DNA of 64,000 bases from VRUE01 sp963822295 (GCA_963822295.1 CAWGHD010000002.1:124001-188000), one strand, 5' to 3'. Positions 9,726 to 19,989 are shown, counted from the stretch's first letter. Notes: generated by a model from the letters alone, not told the origin. Translations and numbers: made by a program.

Positions 9726-9821
9726 CCATCGAATCCGGCGGTAGCACCGCGCCTCGATCCGGAGATCTCGGCCGGTTGCTGCGGCGTCGGCGGGCCGGGC
9801 CCCTCGACCGCTCCTGATGGG
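9726..9821 (-). ncRNA. SAM-I (S-box) riboswitch upstream of metH
   Basis: Read on the minus strand, the RNA has the S-box core in order: CCATCAGGAG, GAGGG, GGCCCG, GACGCC, GCAACC, then GGTGCTACCGCC and closing GATGG. P1 pairs CCATC (9816-9820) with GATGG (9726-9730). S-boxes bind S-adenosylmethionine and shut off methionine genes, fitting metH directly downstream. Only 17 nt separate P1 from the start codon and the ribosome binding site GAAAGG (9718-9723) lies next to the 3' strand of P1, with no terminator hairpin and T run, so control of translation initiation is more likely than attenuation. Confidence 0.9.
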
Positions 9822-9829
9822 TTCGTATA

Positions 9830-9835
9830 AATCTA
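9830..9835 (-). promoter_or_regulatory. -10 box for the SAM riboswitch-metH transcript
   Basis: TAGATT on the minus strand. A start about 7-9 nt downstream would begin the RNA at the first base pairs of riboswitch helix P1. No convincing -35 hexamer is seen. Confidence 0.5.
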
Positions 9836-9864
9836 GCGAAGCCCTGCGCGGGGCCCCGCAGGTG

Positions 9865-11451
9865 CTAGCCGCGTTTGCCGAGCCTGCGTTTCAGGTCCCG
9901 GGCGTTGAACATCTGCGAGACGCGGCTGACGAGGCCGGCACGCGCCCTCGTGTACGGGTACCAGTTCGGGTCGCGCTTGCCCGCCAGGCGGGTGGTCACG
10001 ATCGACTCGGGCCGGCAGTACTTCTTGATTCCGTACTCGCCGTGGCGGAAGCCGATGCCCGATTCCTTCCAGCCGCCCATCGGGACGTCCATGGCGAAGT
10101 AGTTGACGAGCACGTCGTTGACGTTGATCGCCCCGCACTCGACCCGGCGGGCGATGCTCTCGGCCCGCTCGCGGGTGCCGAAGACGGAGCCGCAGAGCCC
10201 GTAGCGGGTGTCGTTGGCGAGGCGCAGCGCCTCCTCGGAGTCGCGCACCTTCATCACCCCGACGACCGGGCCGAAGGTCTCGTCGCGCATCACCTTCATC
10301 GAGTGGTCGACGTCGACCAGGACGGTCGGCTCGAAGTACTGGCCCGGGCCCTCGACCCTCTTGCCGCCGGTCAGCGCGCGGGCGCCCGAGGCGAGCGCGT
10401 CGTTGACCTGGTCCTCGACGATCGCGGTCTGGTTCGGCGAGGTCATCGCGCCGACCTCGACGTCGTGGCCCTTGCTGTCGTCGCCCTGGCGCAGGCTGCC
10501 GACCTCCTTGGTCAGCTTGGCGACGAACTCGTCGTAGACGGGCTCCTCGACGTAGATCCGCTCGACCGACATGCAGGTCTGGCCGGAGTTGAACATCCCG
10601 CCCCAGGCCGCGGCGTTGGCGGCGCGGTCGACGTCGGCGTCGGCGAGGACGATCATCGGGTCCTTGCCGCCCAGCTCGAGGCTGACCGGGGTCAGGGTCT
10701 CCGCCGCCCGCCCCATCACCTTGCGGCCGGTGCGGTCGGAGCCGGTGAACTGGATGAAGTCGACGTGGTCGATCAGGGCGCCGCCGGCCTCGCCGGTGCC
10801 GTGCACGCAGTCGAAGACGTCGGGCCCGCCGATCTCCTGCTTCCAGGCCTTGACCACCTCGTCGAGGCCGAGCGGCGTGAACTCGGAGGGCTTGACGACG
10901 ACCGCGGCGCCCGCCTGCAGGGCGGGGATCGCGTCGCCGAGGGCGAGCACCAGCGGGAAGTTCCAGGGGCTGATGATGCCGACCACCGGGTGGGGCCGGT
11001 ACTGGACGCGGAGCTTCTTCGGGGCCAGCAGCGGGCGAGTGGGGGCGGACGGTTTCCTCGCCGATGAACTTGGCCGCCTTGCTCCCGTAGAAGTTGATCA
11101 GGTCGGTCAGGTAGGGCAGCCTCGCTGCCGGCGTCGGCGCCGGACCTTGCCGGTCTCGGCCTGCATCGTGTCGATCGACCCGCTTCTGGTTGTCGAGCAG
11201 CCAGTCGCGCAGCTTGCCGAGCCAGCTGGTAGCGTCCCTCGATGCCCAGCGCCTCCCACTCGGCCTGGTTGGCGCGCACGCGGGCGACGGTCTCGGCGAC
11301 GTGCTCCGGTGAGTCGACCGGGATCGAGCCCACGACTTCGCCGTTGGCAGGGTTGAGGACGTCGATGCGATCGCCGGCCTGCGCCGCGCCGTCGGCGCCA
11401 TTCGTCGCGTTGGCCGTTGCCGTGCTCGTCTCCGCCGTGCCGCTCTCCACC
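9865..11451 (-). CDS. NAD(P)-dependent aldehyde (succinate-semialdehyde-type) dehydrogenase, frame broken
   Basis: Oxidises an aldehyde to its acid. The C-terminal 373 residues (10986 to 9865) are intact: substrate channel motif IISPWNFPLVLALGD, catalytic glutamate in LELGGKDP (~258), catalytic cysteine in NSGQTCMS (~291), and FGPVVGV. Overall similarity is to GabD2-like enzymes of actinobacteria, but the substrate cannot be assigned. The N-terminal part reads from GTG 11451 (RIDVLNPANGEVVGS) and then crosses several one-base shifts between about 11230 and 10990, where pieces such as LRDWLLDNQKR and YLTDLINFYGSKAAKFIG appear in alternating frames. Sequencing error is likeliest. A palindrome shared with the P450 promoter lies just upstream. 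Confidence 0.85.
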
Positions 11452-11471
11452 GGTGCTCCCTTCCTAGGACC

Positions 11472-11487
11472 TTGGCTGGTCAGCCAA
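11472..11487 (-). promoter_or_regulatory. Perfect palindromic operator upstream of the aldehyde dehydrogenase
   Basis: TTGGCTGACCAGCCAA on the minus strand: 7-bp perfect arms TTGGCTG/CAGCCAA around a 2-nt centre, 20 nt before the GTG, followed by TAGGAA, which could be a -10 box. Nearly the same 17-mer precedes the cytochrome P450 (56847-56862). Size and symmetry suit a TetR-family dimer; the regulator is not identified. Confidence 0.6.
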
Positions 11488-11496
11488 CTGTAGCCG

Positions 11497-12732
11497 CTAG
11501 CGGGAGACGAAGCGGTATACGGGCCCCTCCAGCGACGTGACGTAGAGCCGGTTGCGGGTGTCATCGCCGAAGGAGCCCGGTTCGTCGACCGAGAGGCCGA
11601 GCCTGCGGTCGCCGCTGGCCCGGCTCAGGTGGGGGACGAGGCTGCGCAGCTCGCCGTCGCAGAAGTCGGCGTAGACGTAGCGCTTATAGAGAGGGGCGCA
11701 GGCTGCGGTCGGCGACCACGTAGCCGCCGGTGACCGAGCAGCTGCCGCCGCGGCTGTGGGAGTAGGCGAAGATCGGCTTCACGGTGCCGCCGGGGTCCGG
11801 GGTCGTGCCGCTGTTTTCGCGCGTAGGGGGCGAAGCCCTCGAAGGCGTCCCAGCCGAAGTTGGCGCCCGCCGCGGCCGCCGACCGTCGTGTAGTCGATCT
11901 CCTCGAAGCTGGTTCTGGCCGACGTCGCCGATCGCGATCCGCGGCGCCCGGCGGTCACCGTGTCGAAGGAGAAGCGGAACGGGTTGCGCAGCCCGTAGCT
12001 GTAGATCTCGTCGCGGCCCGCCCTGCCGACGAACGGGTTCGACGACGGGTACCGAGTAGGGCCGCCCGTCCGACGGCGCGCGGGTCGATCCGCAGCAGCT
12101 TGCCGAGCAGGACGTCCCTGTTCTGGGCGTTGTTCGGCGGGTCGCCGCCGGAGCCGCCGTCGCCGGTGCCGAAGTAGAGGAGGTTGCCGAGGAACTGCGG
12201 CCTGGCCGCCGTTGTGGTTGGAGTTCTCCGGGTGGGGGATCTCGATCACCGCGCGGCGGGAGCCCGCGGGCGGCTCGCGTTGCGAGCGCCGCGGCGGAAT
12301 TCGTCGATCCGGATGTCGCCCTGCCGGTCCGTGTAGTAGACGTAGAAGAGGCCGCTGCTCGGCGTAGTCGGGCGGGAAGGCGACCGAGAGCAGGCCCTGC
12401 TCGCCTTCGAATGAGACCAGGCCGGAGATGTCGAGGAAGGGGCGCCCGAGGCGACGGCCCTTGCGGAGGACCTCGATCTGCCCGCCCTGCTCGACCACGA
12501 AGAGGAGCTCGGGAGCGCCGGGGGCGCCGGTGACGTAGACGGGCGTGTCGAAGCTGCCGATCCGCTTCAGCGCGACCCCGCCCTTGCTCGCCGCGGCCGG
12601 GGCGGGACGCTCGGTTGCCGTGTCCTGGGGCCCGGGCTCGGCCGTGGTGGGCCCGCCGGAGGCGCCGCACGAGGAGAGCGCGGTCAGGGTGAGTGCGATG
12701 GCGACGATGCCGGCGCGGGCGCGGCGTCTCAT
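11497..12732 (-). CDS. PQQ-dependent sugar (glucose/sorbosone-type) dehydrogenase lipoprotein, frame broken
   Basis: Six-bladed propeller oxidoreductase of the aldose/sorbosone dehydrogenase family that oxidises sugars outside the membrane using PQQ. The N-terminus is a lipoprotein signal with lipobox LSSC (Cys22). Recognisable family motifs follow: FDTPVYVTGAPGAPELLFVVEQ, EGEQGLLSVAFPPDY, IPHPENSNHNGGQ, the GDGGSGGDP segment, and near the end GGYVVADRSL and LYVTSLEGPVYRFVSR. They lie in different frames, requiring at least six single-base shifts between 12370 and 11690. The ATG shares ATGA with the stop of the upstream lipoprotein gene, so the two are translationally coupled. Confidence 0.8.
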
Positions 12733-13437
12733 CCGGAAAAAGTTACTGACGCCCGGTCCTCGGCCTTTTTCGGGCCCGACTGCCCGGCCTGCCCGGACTC
12801 GACGACCTCGCCGCAGTCGGTGACTTCGAGTTCGGGGGTGAAGTCGGTGATCTCGACCGCGAAGGTTCCGCCCGCCGCTCACCCCGTCAGCGGTCTCGGC
12901 CTTGGCCGCGCCGCTGAGGCCGGCGTCGACTTCGTAGCGCACGGTGAACTTGCCGTCGCTGACCGCGCTCAGCTTCCAGACCGCCGTCGACCTTGTCGCC
13001 CTCCTTCAGCGGGCCGAAGTCGAAGGTCTTGTCGTTGGGTGAGGAGGTTCCGGCGTTCGTCGTCGAGCCGATGAGTTTCGGGAAGTCTTCCGCCAGGACC
13101 CAGACCGGCCGGTCGGGCTGGGCCAGGCCGGGCTGCGGGTCGTGGATAGCGAAGGGCAGCGAGGAGGTTCGCCCTCCTCGCCGGCGATCGAGATCGTCAC
13201 CGTCAGCGCCGGGACCGTCCTCTCGCCGGTGTTGCGGACACCGATCGTCATCAGCGAGGTCTGGCCGAGGCGCTGCACGGTCGGGAAGCTCGGCGTCGCG
13301 TCACCTCGACGTCGAAGGTGCCCCTCGCTTCGCTCGCTTTCCGAGGAGGACTCGCCGCCGCAGGCCGCCAGCGAGCCGGCCACGGCCACGGCGAGCAATC
13401 CCGGTCGCGAAGGCTCGAAGGCGGGAGTACCGGCAAT
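12729..13437 (-). CDS. Putative lipoprotein of unknown function, frame broken
   Basis: About 230 residues. A lipoprotein-type N-terminus (LLAVAVAGSLAACGG) is followed by a Ser/Glu-rich linker and beta-rich domains: TFDVEVTPSFPTVQRLGQTSLMTIGVRNTGERTVPALTV suggests a CARDB-like adhesion fold, then a second part ending DFTPELEVTDCGEVVESG. No enzyme motif is visible. At least four one-base shifts (near 13400, 13310, 13170, 12980 and 12880) are needed to read it through. The start is uncertain; TTG near 13437 is one choice. The stop overlaps the start of the sugar dehydrogenase, so it may be an accessory or anchoring partner of that enzyme. Confidence 0.5.
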
Positions 13438-13565
13438 GTCGTGCCGGTCCCCCCCAAAGCGGCCGGAACATACCACGGGGTTTCCCGCGTCCGGCGCCTT
13501 CACCACCACCCCGCATGGTTAGCTGGATCTCAACACTCGGCTAACGGTGGGGGCCCTCCCATCCC

Positions 13566-13571
13566 ATAGAC
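13566..13571 (+). promoter_or_regulatory. Possible -10 box for the Mla-type lipid transport operon
   Basis: TAGACT at 13566-13571, about 55 nt before the ribosome binding site GGAGGAG and ATG 13622. The gap from 13440 to 13650 is otherwise without a recognisable gene apart from the short frame from 13622. Confidence 0.35.
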
Positions 13572-13653
13572 TCAGCGTCGACTGGGTGTCGTCGGAAGCG
13601 AGCCAGCTCACCGGAGGAGCCATGATCGGAGCCGCGGTCAATAGGAAGGAGCG

Positions 13654-14433
13654 TTGCTGCCCGCCAAGTCTCTGTTCGAACAGGTGGGGGAAATGATGAT
13701 CCTCACCGCGCAGACGCTCGTCTCCGCGGTCAAGCCGCCGTACCCCTACGGCGAGGAGTTCATCGGCCAGTTCCTCTTCGCCCTGCAGCTCTGCTGGTTC
13801 CCGCTGCTGGTCTCGACCGTCGCCTTCGGCTTCGGCGCTCCCGGCCTGCAGGCGGCCAACTTCCTCTCGCTGTTCGGCGCCCTCGACCGGCTCGGCGGCT
13901 TCTTCGTCCTCGCCTCGATCCGCGAGTTCGCGCCCTTCGTGACCGCGGTCGTCGTCGCCGGCGTCGCCGGCACCGCGATCACCGCCGACCTCGGCGCCCG
14001 CAAGATCCGCGAGGAGCTCGACGCCCTGCAGGTGCTCGGCGTCGACCCGATCAAGAACCTGGTCGTGCCGCGCTTCCTGGCGCTGATGCTGATCACCGGC
14101 CTGCTCGACATCTACGCCCTGGTCTTCGGGATCAGCGGCGGCATCCTCACCGAGATCCTCTACAACCAGCCGCTCGGCGGCTTCTTCGCGACGCTCTTCT
14201 CCAACGCCTCGATCACCGACCTCTGGGGCTCGGTGATCAAGTGCACCCTGTTCGGCGCGATCATCGCGGTCGTCTGCTGTTACAAAGGGATGACCGCGTC
14301 CGGAGGCGCCGCCGGCGTCGGCCGCGCCGTCAACCAGGCGGTCGTCATCTCCTTCATGGGCGTCTTCGCCTTCAACTACGTCTTCACCCAGACCCTGCTC
14401 GCCACCAACCCGGAGCTGCAGACGATCCGATGA
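13654..14433 (+). CDS. MlaE/YrbE-family lipid ABC transporter permease
   Basis: Permease of the Mla/Mce lipid transport ATPase class, moving phospholipids, sterols or mycolic-type lipids across the envelope. Five or six membrane segments and the family signature segment around LQVLGVDPIKNLVVPRFLAL (residues ~125-145) are visible, as is the closing GMTASGGAAGVGRAV. The annotated start is TTG 13654 with GGAAGG 5 nt upstream. A stronger ribosome binding site and ATG at 13622 open another frame whose product (IGAAVNRKER) would join this one after a one-base shift, so the true start may be 13622. The stop overlaps the next gene's ATG (ATGA). Confidence 0.88.
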   Translation: MLPAKSLFEQVGEMMILTAQTLVSAVKPPYPYGEEFIGQFLFALQLCWFPLLVSTVAFGFGAPGLQAANFLSLFGALDRLGGFFVLASIREFAPFVTAVVVAGVAGTAITADLGARKIREELDALQVLGVDPIKNLVVPRFLALMLITGLLDIYALVFGISGGILTEILYNQPLGGFFATLFSNASITDLWGSVIKCTLFGAIIAVVCCYKGMTASGGAAGVGRAVNQAVVISFMGVFAFNYVFTQTLLATNPELQTIR

Positions 14434-15227
14434 ACGCCTGGCTCGAGGTCCCGCGCGGCTGGCTCGACTCCTTCGGGGAGATCGCCCGCTTCGGCTGTCG
14501 CGTCGCCGGGCTCGTCTACTCGGGCCGCGTCTTCCGCTTCTTCGGCGAGAGCCTGCGCCAGGCCGGCATCCTGATCCTCGGCTCGGCGCTGATCATCTGG
14601 GGCCTGGTCTTCATCCTCGGCCTGCAGTGCGGGATCGAGGGCGCCTACCTGCTGCGCGCCCAGGGCGCGCCCGCCTACGCCGGCGTCTTCTCGGCCTGGT
14701 GCGACCTGCGCGAGATCATGCCCTACGCCTTCGGCTACATGCTCGCGGCCAAGGTCGGGACCGGGATCGTCGCCGAGCTCGGCGCGATGCGGATCTCCGA
14801 CGAGATCGACGCGCTCGAGGTGATGGGCGTGCCGCCGGTCACCTTCCTCTGCGCGACCCGCCTGCTCGCCGCCTGGATCGCCTTCCCGTTCATGTACCTG
14901 GTCGGGATCGGGATCATGTACCTGGCCAGCTACCTCGCCGTCGTCGAGCAGATCGGCGACGTCTCCTCGGGCGGCTACCTGTTGATCTTCTGGATGTTCC
15001 AGAACCCGCCCGACCTGATCTTCAGCCTGATCAAGGGCATGTTGATGGCGACGGCGATCGTGCTGGTCGGCTGCTACTACGGCTACACGGCCTCCGGAGG
15101 ACCGGTCGGGGTGGGGACCGCGACGGCGAAGTCGATGGTGCTCAACATCGTCTTAGTCCACATCATCGGGATGCTTGGGACCCTGGTCTTCTGGGGGGCC
15201 AACCCGAGGGCGCCGATAGGAGGCTGA
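14430..15227 (+). CDS. Second MlaE/YrbE-family permease
   Basis: 265 residues, paralogous to the gene before it and starting within its stop codon (ATGA). It shows the same membrane layout and core motif, here IDALEVMGVPPVTFLCATRL, plus the end motif YGYTASGGPVGVGTATA. Paired, non-identical YrbE permeases are standard for actinobacterial Mce systems (YrbEA/YrbEB), where they form the transmembrane dimer. The ATPase gene follows 3 nt downstream. Such loci normally continue with MCE-domain substrate-binding proteins; none is seen here. Confidence 0.88.
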   Translation: MNAWLEVPRGWLDSFGEIARFGCRVAGLVYSGRVFRFFGESLRQAGILILGSALIIWGLVFILGLQCGIEGAYLLRAQGAPAYAGVFSAWCDLREIMPYAFGYMLAAKVGTGIVAELGAMRISDEIDALEVMGVPPVTFLCATRLLAAWIAFPFMYLVGIGIMYLASYLAVVEQIGDVSSGGYLLIFWMFQNPPDLIFSLIKGMLMATAIVLVGCYYGYTASGGPVGVGTATAKSMVLNIVLVHIIGMLGTLVFWGANPRAPIGG

Positions 15228-15230
15228 CCA

Positions 15231-16159
15231 ATGTCCGCAGACGAACAGGCCCAGGAAGGCGCCCCGCAGGAGAGCGCCCCCGCGAGCGGCCCGTACGTCA
15301 GCGAGGACGGCGCCGTGATGGGCCGCGACTTCGTCATTCCCGGCGTCGATCCCGCCGAGCACGATCCCTACCGCTTCCACACCGGCCGCAAGCGCGACCA
15401 CGGCGGCGAGGACGCGATCGAGATCATCGACCTGGTCAAGCAGTTCGGCCGCGCCCGCATCCTCAACGGGCTCAACCTCGGCCTGCCCGAGGACCAGGTC
15501 TCGATGGTGCTCGGCCCGTCGGGCACCGGCAAGAGCGTGCTGATCAAGCACATCGTCGGCCTGCTCTGCCCGGACTCGGGCGACGTGCTCGTCCACGGCG
15601 AGTCGATCCCGAACATGACCGACGACGAGCTCTTCGAGGTGCGCAAAAAGTTCGGCCTGCTGTTCCAGGACGGCGCCCTCTTCGGCTCGATGAACATCTA
15701 CGACAACACCGCCTTCCCGCTGCGCCAGCACACCGACAAAGGCGAGGAGGAGATCGGCGAGATCGTCAACCGCCGGCTCAAGGAGGTCGGCCTCACCGAG
15801 GCCACCTACAAGATGCCGAACGAGCTCTCGGGCGGGATGCGCAAGCGCGCCGGCTTCGCCCGGGCCCTGGTGCTCGAACCGGCGATCGTGATGTTCGACG
15901 AGCCCGACTCCGGCCTCGACCCGGTGCGCACGGCGCTGCTCTGCGAGCTGATCCGCGAGGTCCACGCCGAGAACGGCGGCTGCTACCTGGTGATCAGCCA
16001 CGACCTCGGCACCGCCCGCCGGATCGCCGACTTCATCGCCGTCCTGTGGAGCGGCAAGATCGTCGAGTCGGGCCCGAAAGACGAGCTGTTCGACTCGAAA
16101 ACGCGTTCGTGGCGCAGTTCCTCAAGGCGGACGTCAGCGGCCCGCTCTCGATGGATTGA
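15231..16159 (+). CDS. MlaF/Mkl-type ABC ATPase, one frame break near the end
   Basis: Energises the two permeases. An unusual N-terminal tail of ~60 residues precedes the ATPase domain. Walker A GPSGTGKS (~95), Q-loop LLFQDGALF, signature LSGGMRKRAGFARAL (~200), Walker B IVMFDEPDSGLDP and switch histidine ISHDL are all intact. The MlaF-like sequence RKRAGFARAL after the signature separates it from nutrient importers. Near 16098 one base seems missing: the expected end ENAFVAQFLKADVSGPLSMD is in another frame, giving the stop at 16159. Confidence 0.88.
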
Positions 16160-18618
16160 GCCGCTCGCCGCCGCCTGGGCCGCCCGCCACGCCCGGGCGG
16201 TCCTGGCCGTCGCGGCTGTGCTCGCGGTCGCCGCCGCGGCGCGGGCGACGAGCATCCCGACCGACGCCGGCATCGACACGCTGGTCGACACCGACACCGC
16301 CACCTACCGGGCGACCCAGGAGGTGCGCGAGGTCTTCGGCGAAGAACCGGTCGTCGTGCTGGCCGAGGGCGACCTGCAGGAACTGATCCTGACCCGCAAC
16401 CTCTTCCGGCTGCTGCGGCTGGAGGGCTGCCTCTCGGGCAAGCGTGCCCCACGGGGTGAAGCCGATCCCGGGCCCGTGCACCGAGCTGGCGCGCCTGCGA
16501 CCCGGTCGAGTTCGTCTCCGGCCCGGGCACCTTCCTCAACGAGGCGGTGGTCCAGATCAGTCGCCAGCTGCGCCGCCTCGCCGCGCGGGTCTCGCCGCAG
16601 CAGCTGCGCCAGTTCGCCCTCGAAGTCGCGACCAAATACGGCATCACCAGCGCGCCCAGCCTCGACAACCCCGAATTCGTCGCGACCGTCGTCTTCGACC
16701 TGCGGCGCTCCCGAGGCACTCCGAAGGCGCGGCTCGCCTACCTCTTCCCCAACAAGCGCTCGGCCCAGATCATCGTCCGGCTGCGCCCGGACCTGAGCGA
16801 GGCCGAGCGCCACCGGGCGATCGAGCTGATCGACGCGGCGGTCCACGACACGACGCCGCGGGTGGCCTGTGGGGAGAACGGCAAAGCGGCCCCCTGCTTT
16901 GAGCTCGACCGCGGTAGCTACGTCGTCTCCGGCGTGCCGGTCGTCGTCGACGGGCTCTCGCGCTCGCTGAAGGACGCGCTGCTCGTCCTCTTCGCCGTCG
17001 CGCTCGCCGTGATGGCCCTGACCCTGGTCCTCGTCTTCCGCTCCCGCTTCCGCCTGCTGCCGCTGGCGATCGCGCTCGCGGCGGCGGCGCTCACCTTCGG
17101 CCTCTTCGGGCTGCTCGGCGGCTCGCTGACGATGGCCTCGATCGCCGTGCTGCCGATCCTGATCGGCCTCGCCGTCGACTACGCGATCCAGTTCCAGGCC
17201 CGCTACGACGAGGCCGTGGCGGGCGGCGTCCGCGGCGCCGAGGCGGCTGCCCGCGCCGCCGCCGCCGGCGCCCCGACCATCGGCACGGCGTGCCTCGCCA
17301 CGGCCGCGGGCTTCCTCGCCCTCCAGCTCTCCCCGATCCCGATGGTCCGGACCTTCGGCCTGCTCCTCGTCGTCGGCGTCGCGATCGCCTTCGTCCTCGC
17401 CCTGACCGCCGGCTTCGCCGCACTGACGCTTCGGCGCGAGCCGGAGGGCGGGAACCCGCAGCCGGCGGAGGGGGGCCCTTCTCTCCGCCTCGGCTCGAGC
17501 GCGTCCTCGACATGGCGACCACCACCCGCAGCGGGTACTCGGCGTCGGCCTGGCGCTGGCGATCCTCGGCGGCGGCCTCGGCACCCAGATCGAGAGCGTC
17601 TCCGACGTCCGGGAGCTCGCGCCCCAGGACATCGGGGCGATCAGCGATCTCAACGAGCTGCAGGACGCGACCGGGGTCTCCGGTCAGCTCGACGTCAGGG
17701 TCGAGGCGCCGGACCTCACGGATCCCGCGACATTGCGCTGGATGGCGGCCTTCAAGCAGCGGGTGCTGCGCGAGAACGGCTTCTCGGGGCACAATCCGAG
17801 CTGCAAGGACGCGGAGGTCTGCCCCGGGCCGGCGCTCTCGGACTTCCTCGTCGGGGCGGGCGAGTTGCGCCGCGCCGACGTCCGCCAGGCCCTCCGCGCA
17901 CTGCCCGCCTACGCCCTGCGCAGGGGTCGCGCCGGTCGATCCGGCCACCGGGCTTCCCGGCGGGGTGGCGCTGCTCAGCTTCGGGATCCGGGCGCAGTCG
18001 CTCGAGGACCAGCAGGCGCTGATCGACCGCGTCCGCGGCCTGGTCGGCGAGCCGGGCGAGCCCGGCGGGCCACCGCCCGGCGTCAGCGTCGAGCTCGCCG
18101 GCCTGCCGGTGATCGCCGCAGCCGCCGCGGCCGACCTCTCCGCCAGCCGCTACTGGCTGACCCTCGCCGGGCTCGCCGCGGTCGCGCTCGTCCTGCTGCT
18201 CGTCTACCGCTCGGTCTCGCGTGCCTTCGTCCCGCTCGTCCCCGTCCTGCTGGCGACCGGCTGGGCCTCGCTGGTCCTCTGGCTGAGCGGCATCCCGCTC
18301 AACCCGATGTCGGCGGCGCTCGGCGCGCTGACGATCGCGATCGCCACCGAGTTCGGCGTCATCCTCACCGGCCGCTTCCACGAGGAGCGGCGCGGCGGCA
18401 GCGGGGTCGCCGAGGCGCTCGGCGCCGCCTACGCCCGCACCGGTGCGGCCGTGCTCGCCTCGGGGCTGACCGCGATCGCCGGCTTCGCGGTGCTGATCGC
18501 CAGCGACATGCAGATGCTGCGTGACTTCGGCATCGTCACCGTCATCGACCTCTCGGTCGCGCTGCTCGGGGTGATGGTCGTGCTGCCCGCGGTGCTGGCG
18601 TGGAGGGAGGAGCGGTGA
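16155..18618 (+). CDS. RND/MMPL-family lipid exporter (HpnN-like), several frame breaks
   Basis: About 820 residues with the RND plan repeated twice: one membrane helix, a large extracytoplasmic loop, then five helices. Key pieces are FGEEPVVVLAEGDL in the first loop, the helix cluster with VLPILIGLAVDYAIQFQARYDE (~16430-17440), and a second half ending with ALTIAIATEFGVILTGRFHEER. The Asp/Glu in these helix-4 motifs marks proton coupling. Reading through requires one-base shifts near 16440, 16510, 17490, 17540 and 17925. The start is unresolved; it lies at or just before the ATPase stop. HpnN-type proteins export hopanoids or other lipids. Position after an Mla-type transporter suggests a joint lipid pathway. 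Confidence 0.8.
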
Positions 18619-19956
18619 GGGACCGCTACTCGATCGTCGTCGGGCTGCTCTTCGCGGCGGTGGTCGTGATCGCCATCCTCAACAACTCCAGCGGCGGGGG
18701 CGGCACGCTGGGGCTCGACCGCCAGCGGACCGGATGGCCGCTGCCGGAGTTCGCGGTCCCGGAGGCGACGGGAGAGCTCGAAGGGGACGCCAACGTCGCC
18801 CAGGACGATTGCGAGACGTCGCAGCTCCCCTGTCCCGACGACGCCCGGCGGACTCCCGCCTGCCGCCTGCGCACCGCGGGCGCGATCCGCGTCTGCGATC
18901 TCTTCGACCGGCCCTCGGTGATCTCTTTCTGGTTCACCAAAGGCGACGACTGCGTCGAGCAGCAGGACGTCGTCGACGAGGTCTTCAGCCGCTACCGTGG
19001 GCGTGTGGACTTCCTCTCGCTGGACGTGCGCGACGATCGCGACGACGGTTCGCGACCTCGTGCGGGAGCGAGGCTGGGAGATGCCCGTCGGCTACGACCG
19101 CGACGGCGCGGTCGCCGGCCTCTATCGCGTCGGCGGCTGCCCGACCTTCGCCTACGTCTTCCCCGGCGGGACCCTCTTCCGCGCCGGCATCGGCGACCTC
19201 GGGCCCGCTGAGCTGGAATCCCGGCTCGACGACCTCCTCCAGGCGAGCCGCGATGCCGAAGCCGGAAGAGGGGCTGAGGTGGAGGGGTCCGAGGCCGGCG
19301 CCGGAGCGGGGTGGGAGTCCGCCGCCGAGCAGGGCTGGGTGGCGCCGCAGGTCGCCGCCGAGTTCCCCGGGCTCGGGATCGCCTCGATCGACGTCGACGG
19401 ATGCCCCGGCAAGAGCCCGGAGGGCGTCCGCCGTCGCCTCCGCGACCTCTCCGATCGCTTCTACGGCTCGCACGCGATCCGCCTGCGCGAACGGCCGATC
19501 CCCTGGGCCTACCGGGTCTTCTTCCGCCAGATCGGCCTCGACCCGGACCGCACCCGGACCCCGGTCGAGCAGCTCGCCCTCGAGCGGCTCCACGACGGCG
19601 CCTTCAAGAGCCAGGGCCTGCCCGCTGACGCGCTCAACATCGCGACGGTCGAGACCGGCGTCGCCCTGCGCGCCTTCGACGCCGAGCAGGTCGGACGCCT
19701 CTGCATCCGCGACACCGCCCCCGGCGAGTCGCTGCCCGAGAGACGCGGGGAGCTGGCCCAGGGGACGCTGGTGATCGCCGACGAGCGCGGGCCGATCGGC
19801 CTTCTCTTCGGAGAAGCGACTGATTGGAGCGGAATCGAGAAGGTCTCGCGACGGCTGGCGATCGTCGCCATCCAGGTCAACGGCGTGCCGCAGATCTCCG
19901 TCGACGAGGCGCTCAGGATGGCCGCCGGGCTGATCGATCCCCACCCCGGTTCTTAA
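18615..19956 (+). CDS. Thioredoxin-like domain fused to a B3/B4 tRNA-synthetase-like domain (one frame break)
   Basis: Starts at GTG 18615, overlapping the exporter stop (GTGA). Residues 1-25 form a signal anchor. Residues ~40-215 are a TlpA/peroxiredoxin-like thioredoxin fold with the cis-Pro region VGGCPTFAYVFPGG. The active-site loop reads FWFTKGDDCVEQQ, so only one of the usual CxxC cysteines remains. A one-base shift occurs near 19045. The frame then continues without a stop into a ~220-residue B3/B4 domain (VAAEFPGLGIASIDVDG ... GLPADALNIATVETGVALRAFDAE), a fold related to the editing region of PheRS beta. These parts normally belong to separate proteins in different compartments, so a lost stop between two genes (second start perhaps GTG 19278) is possible. 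Confidence 0.65.
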
Positions 19957-19989
19957 CCGCAGCGTGATCGTAGGACCCGGGCCGTGAAC

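Noticed and set aside
12722..12745. GGAAAAAGTTAC resembling the 19-nt repeat at 6-24 and 38538-38556
   Set aside because: Only about ten bases match and they encode the last residues (VTFSG) of the upstream lipoprotein, so chance similarity is adequate.
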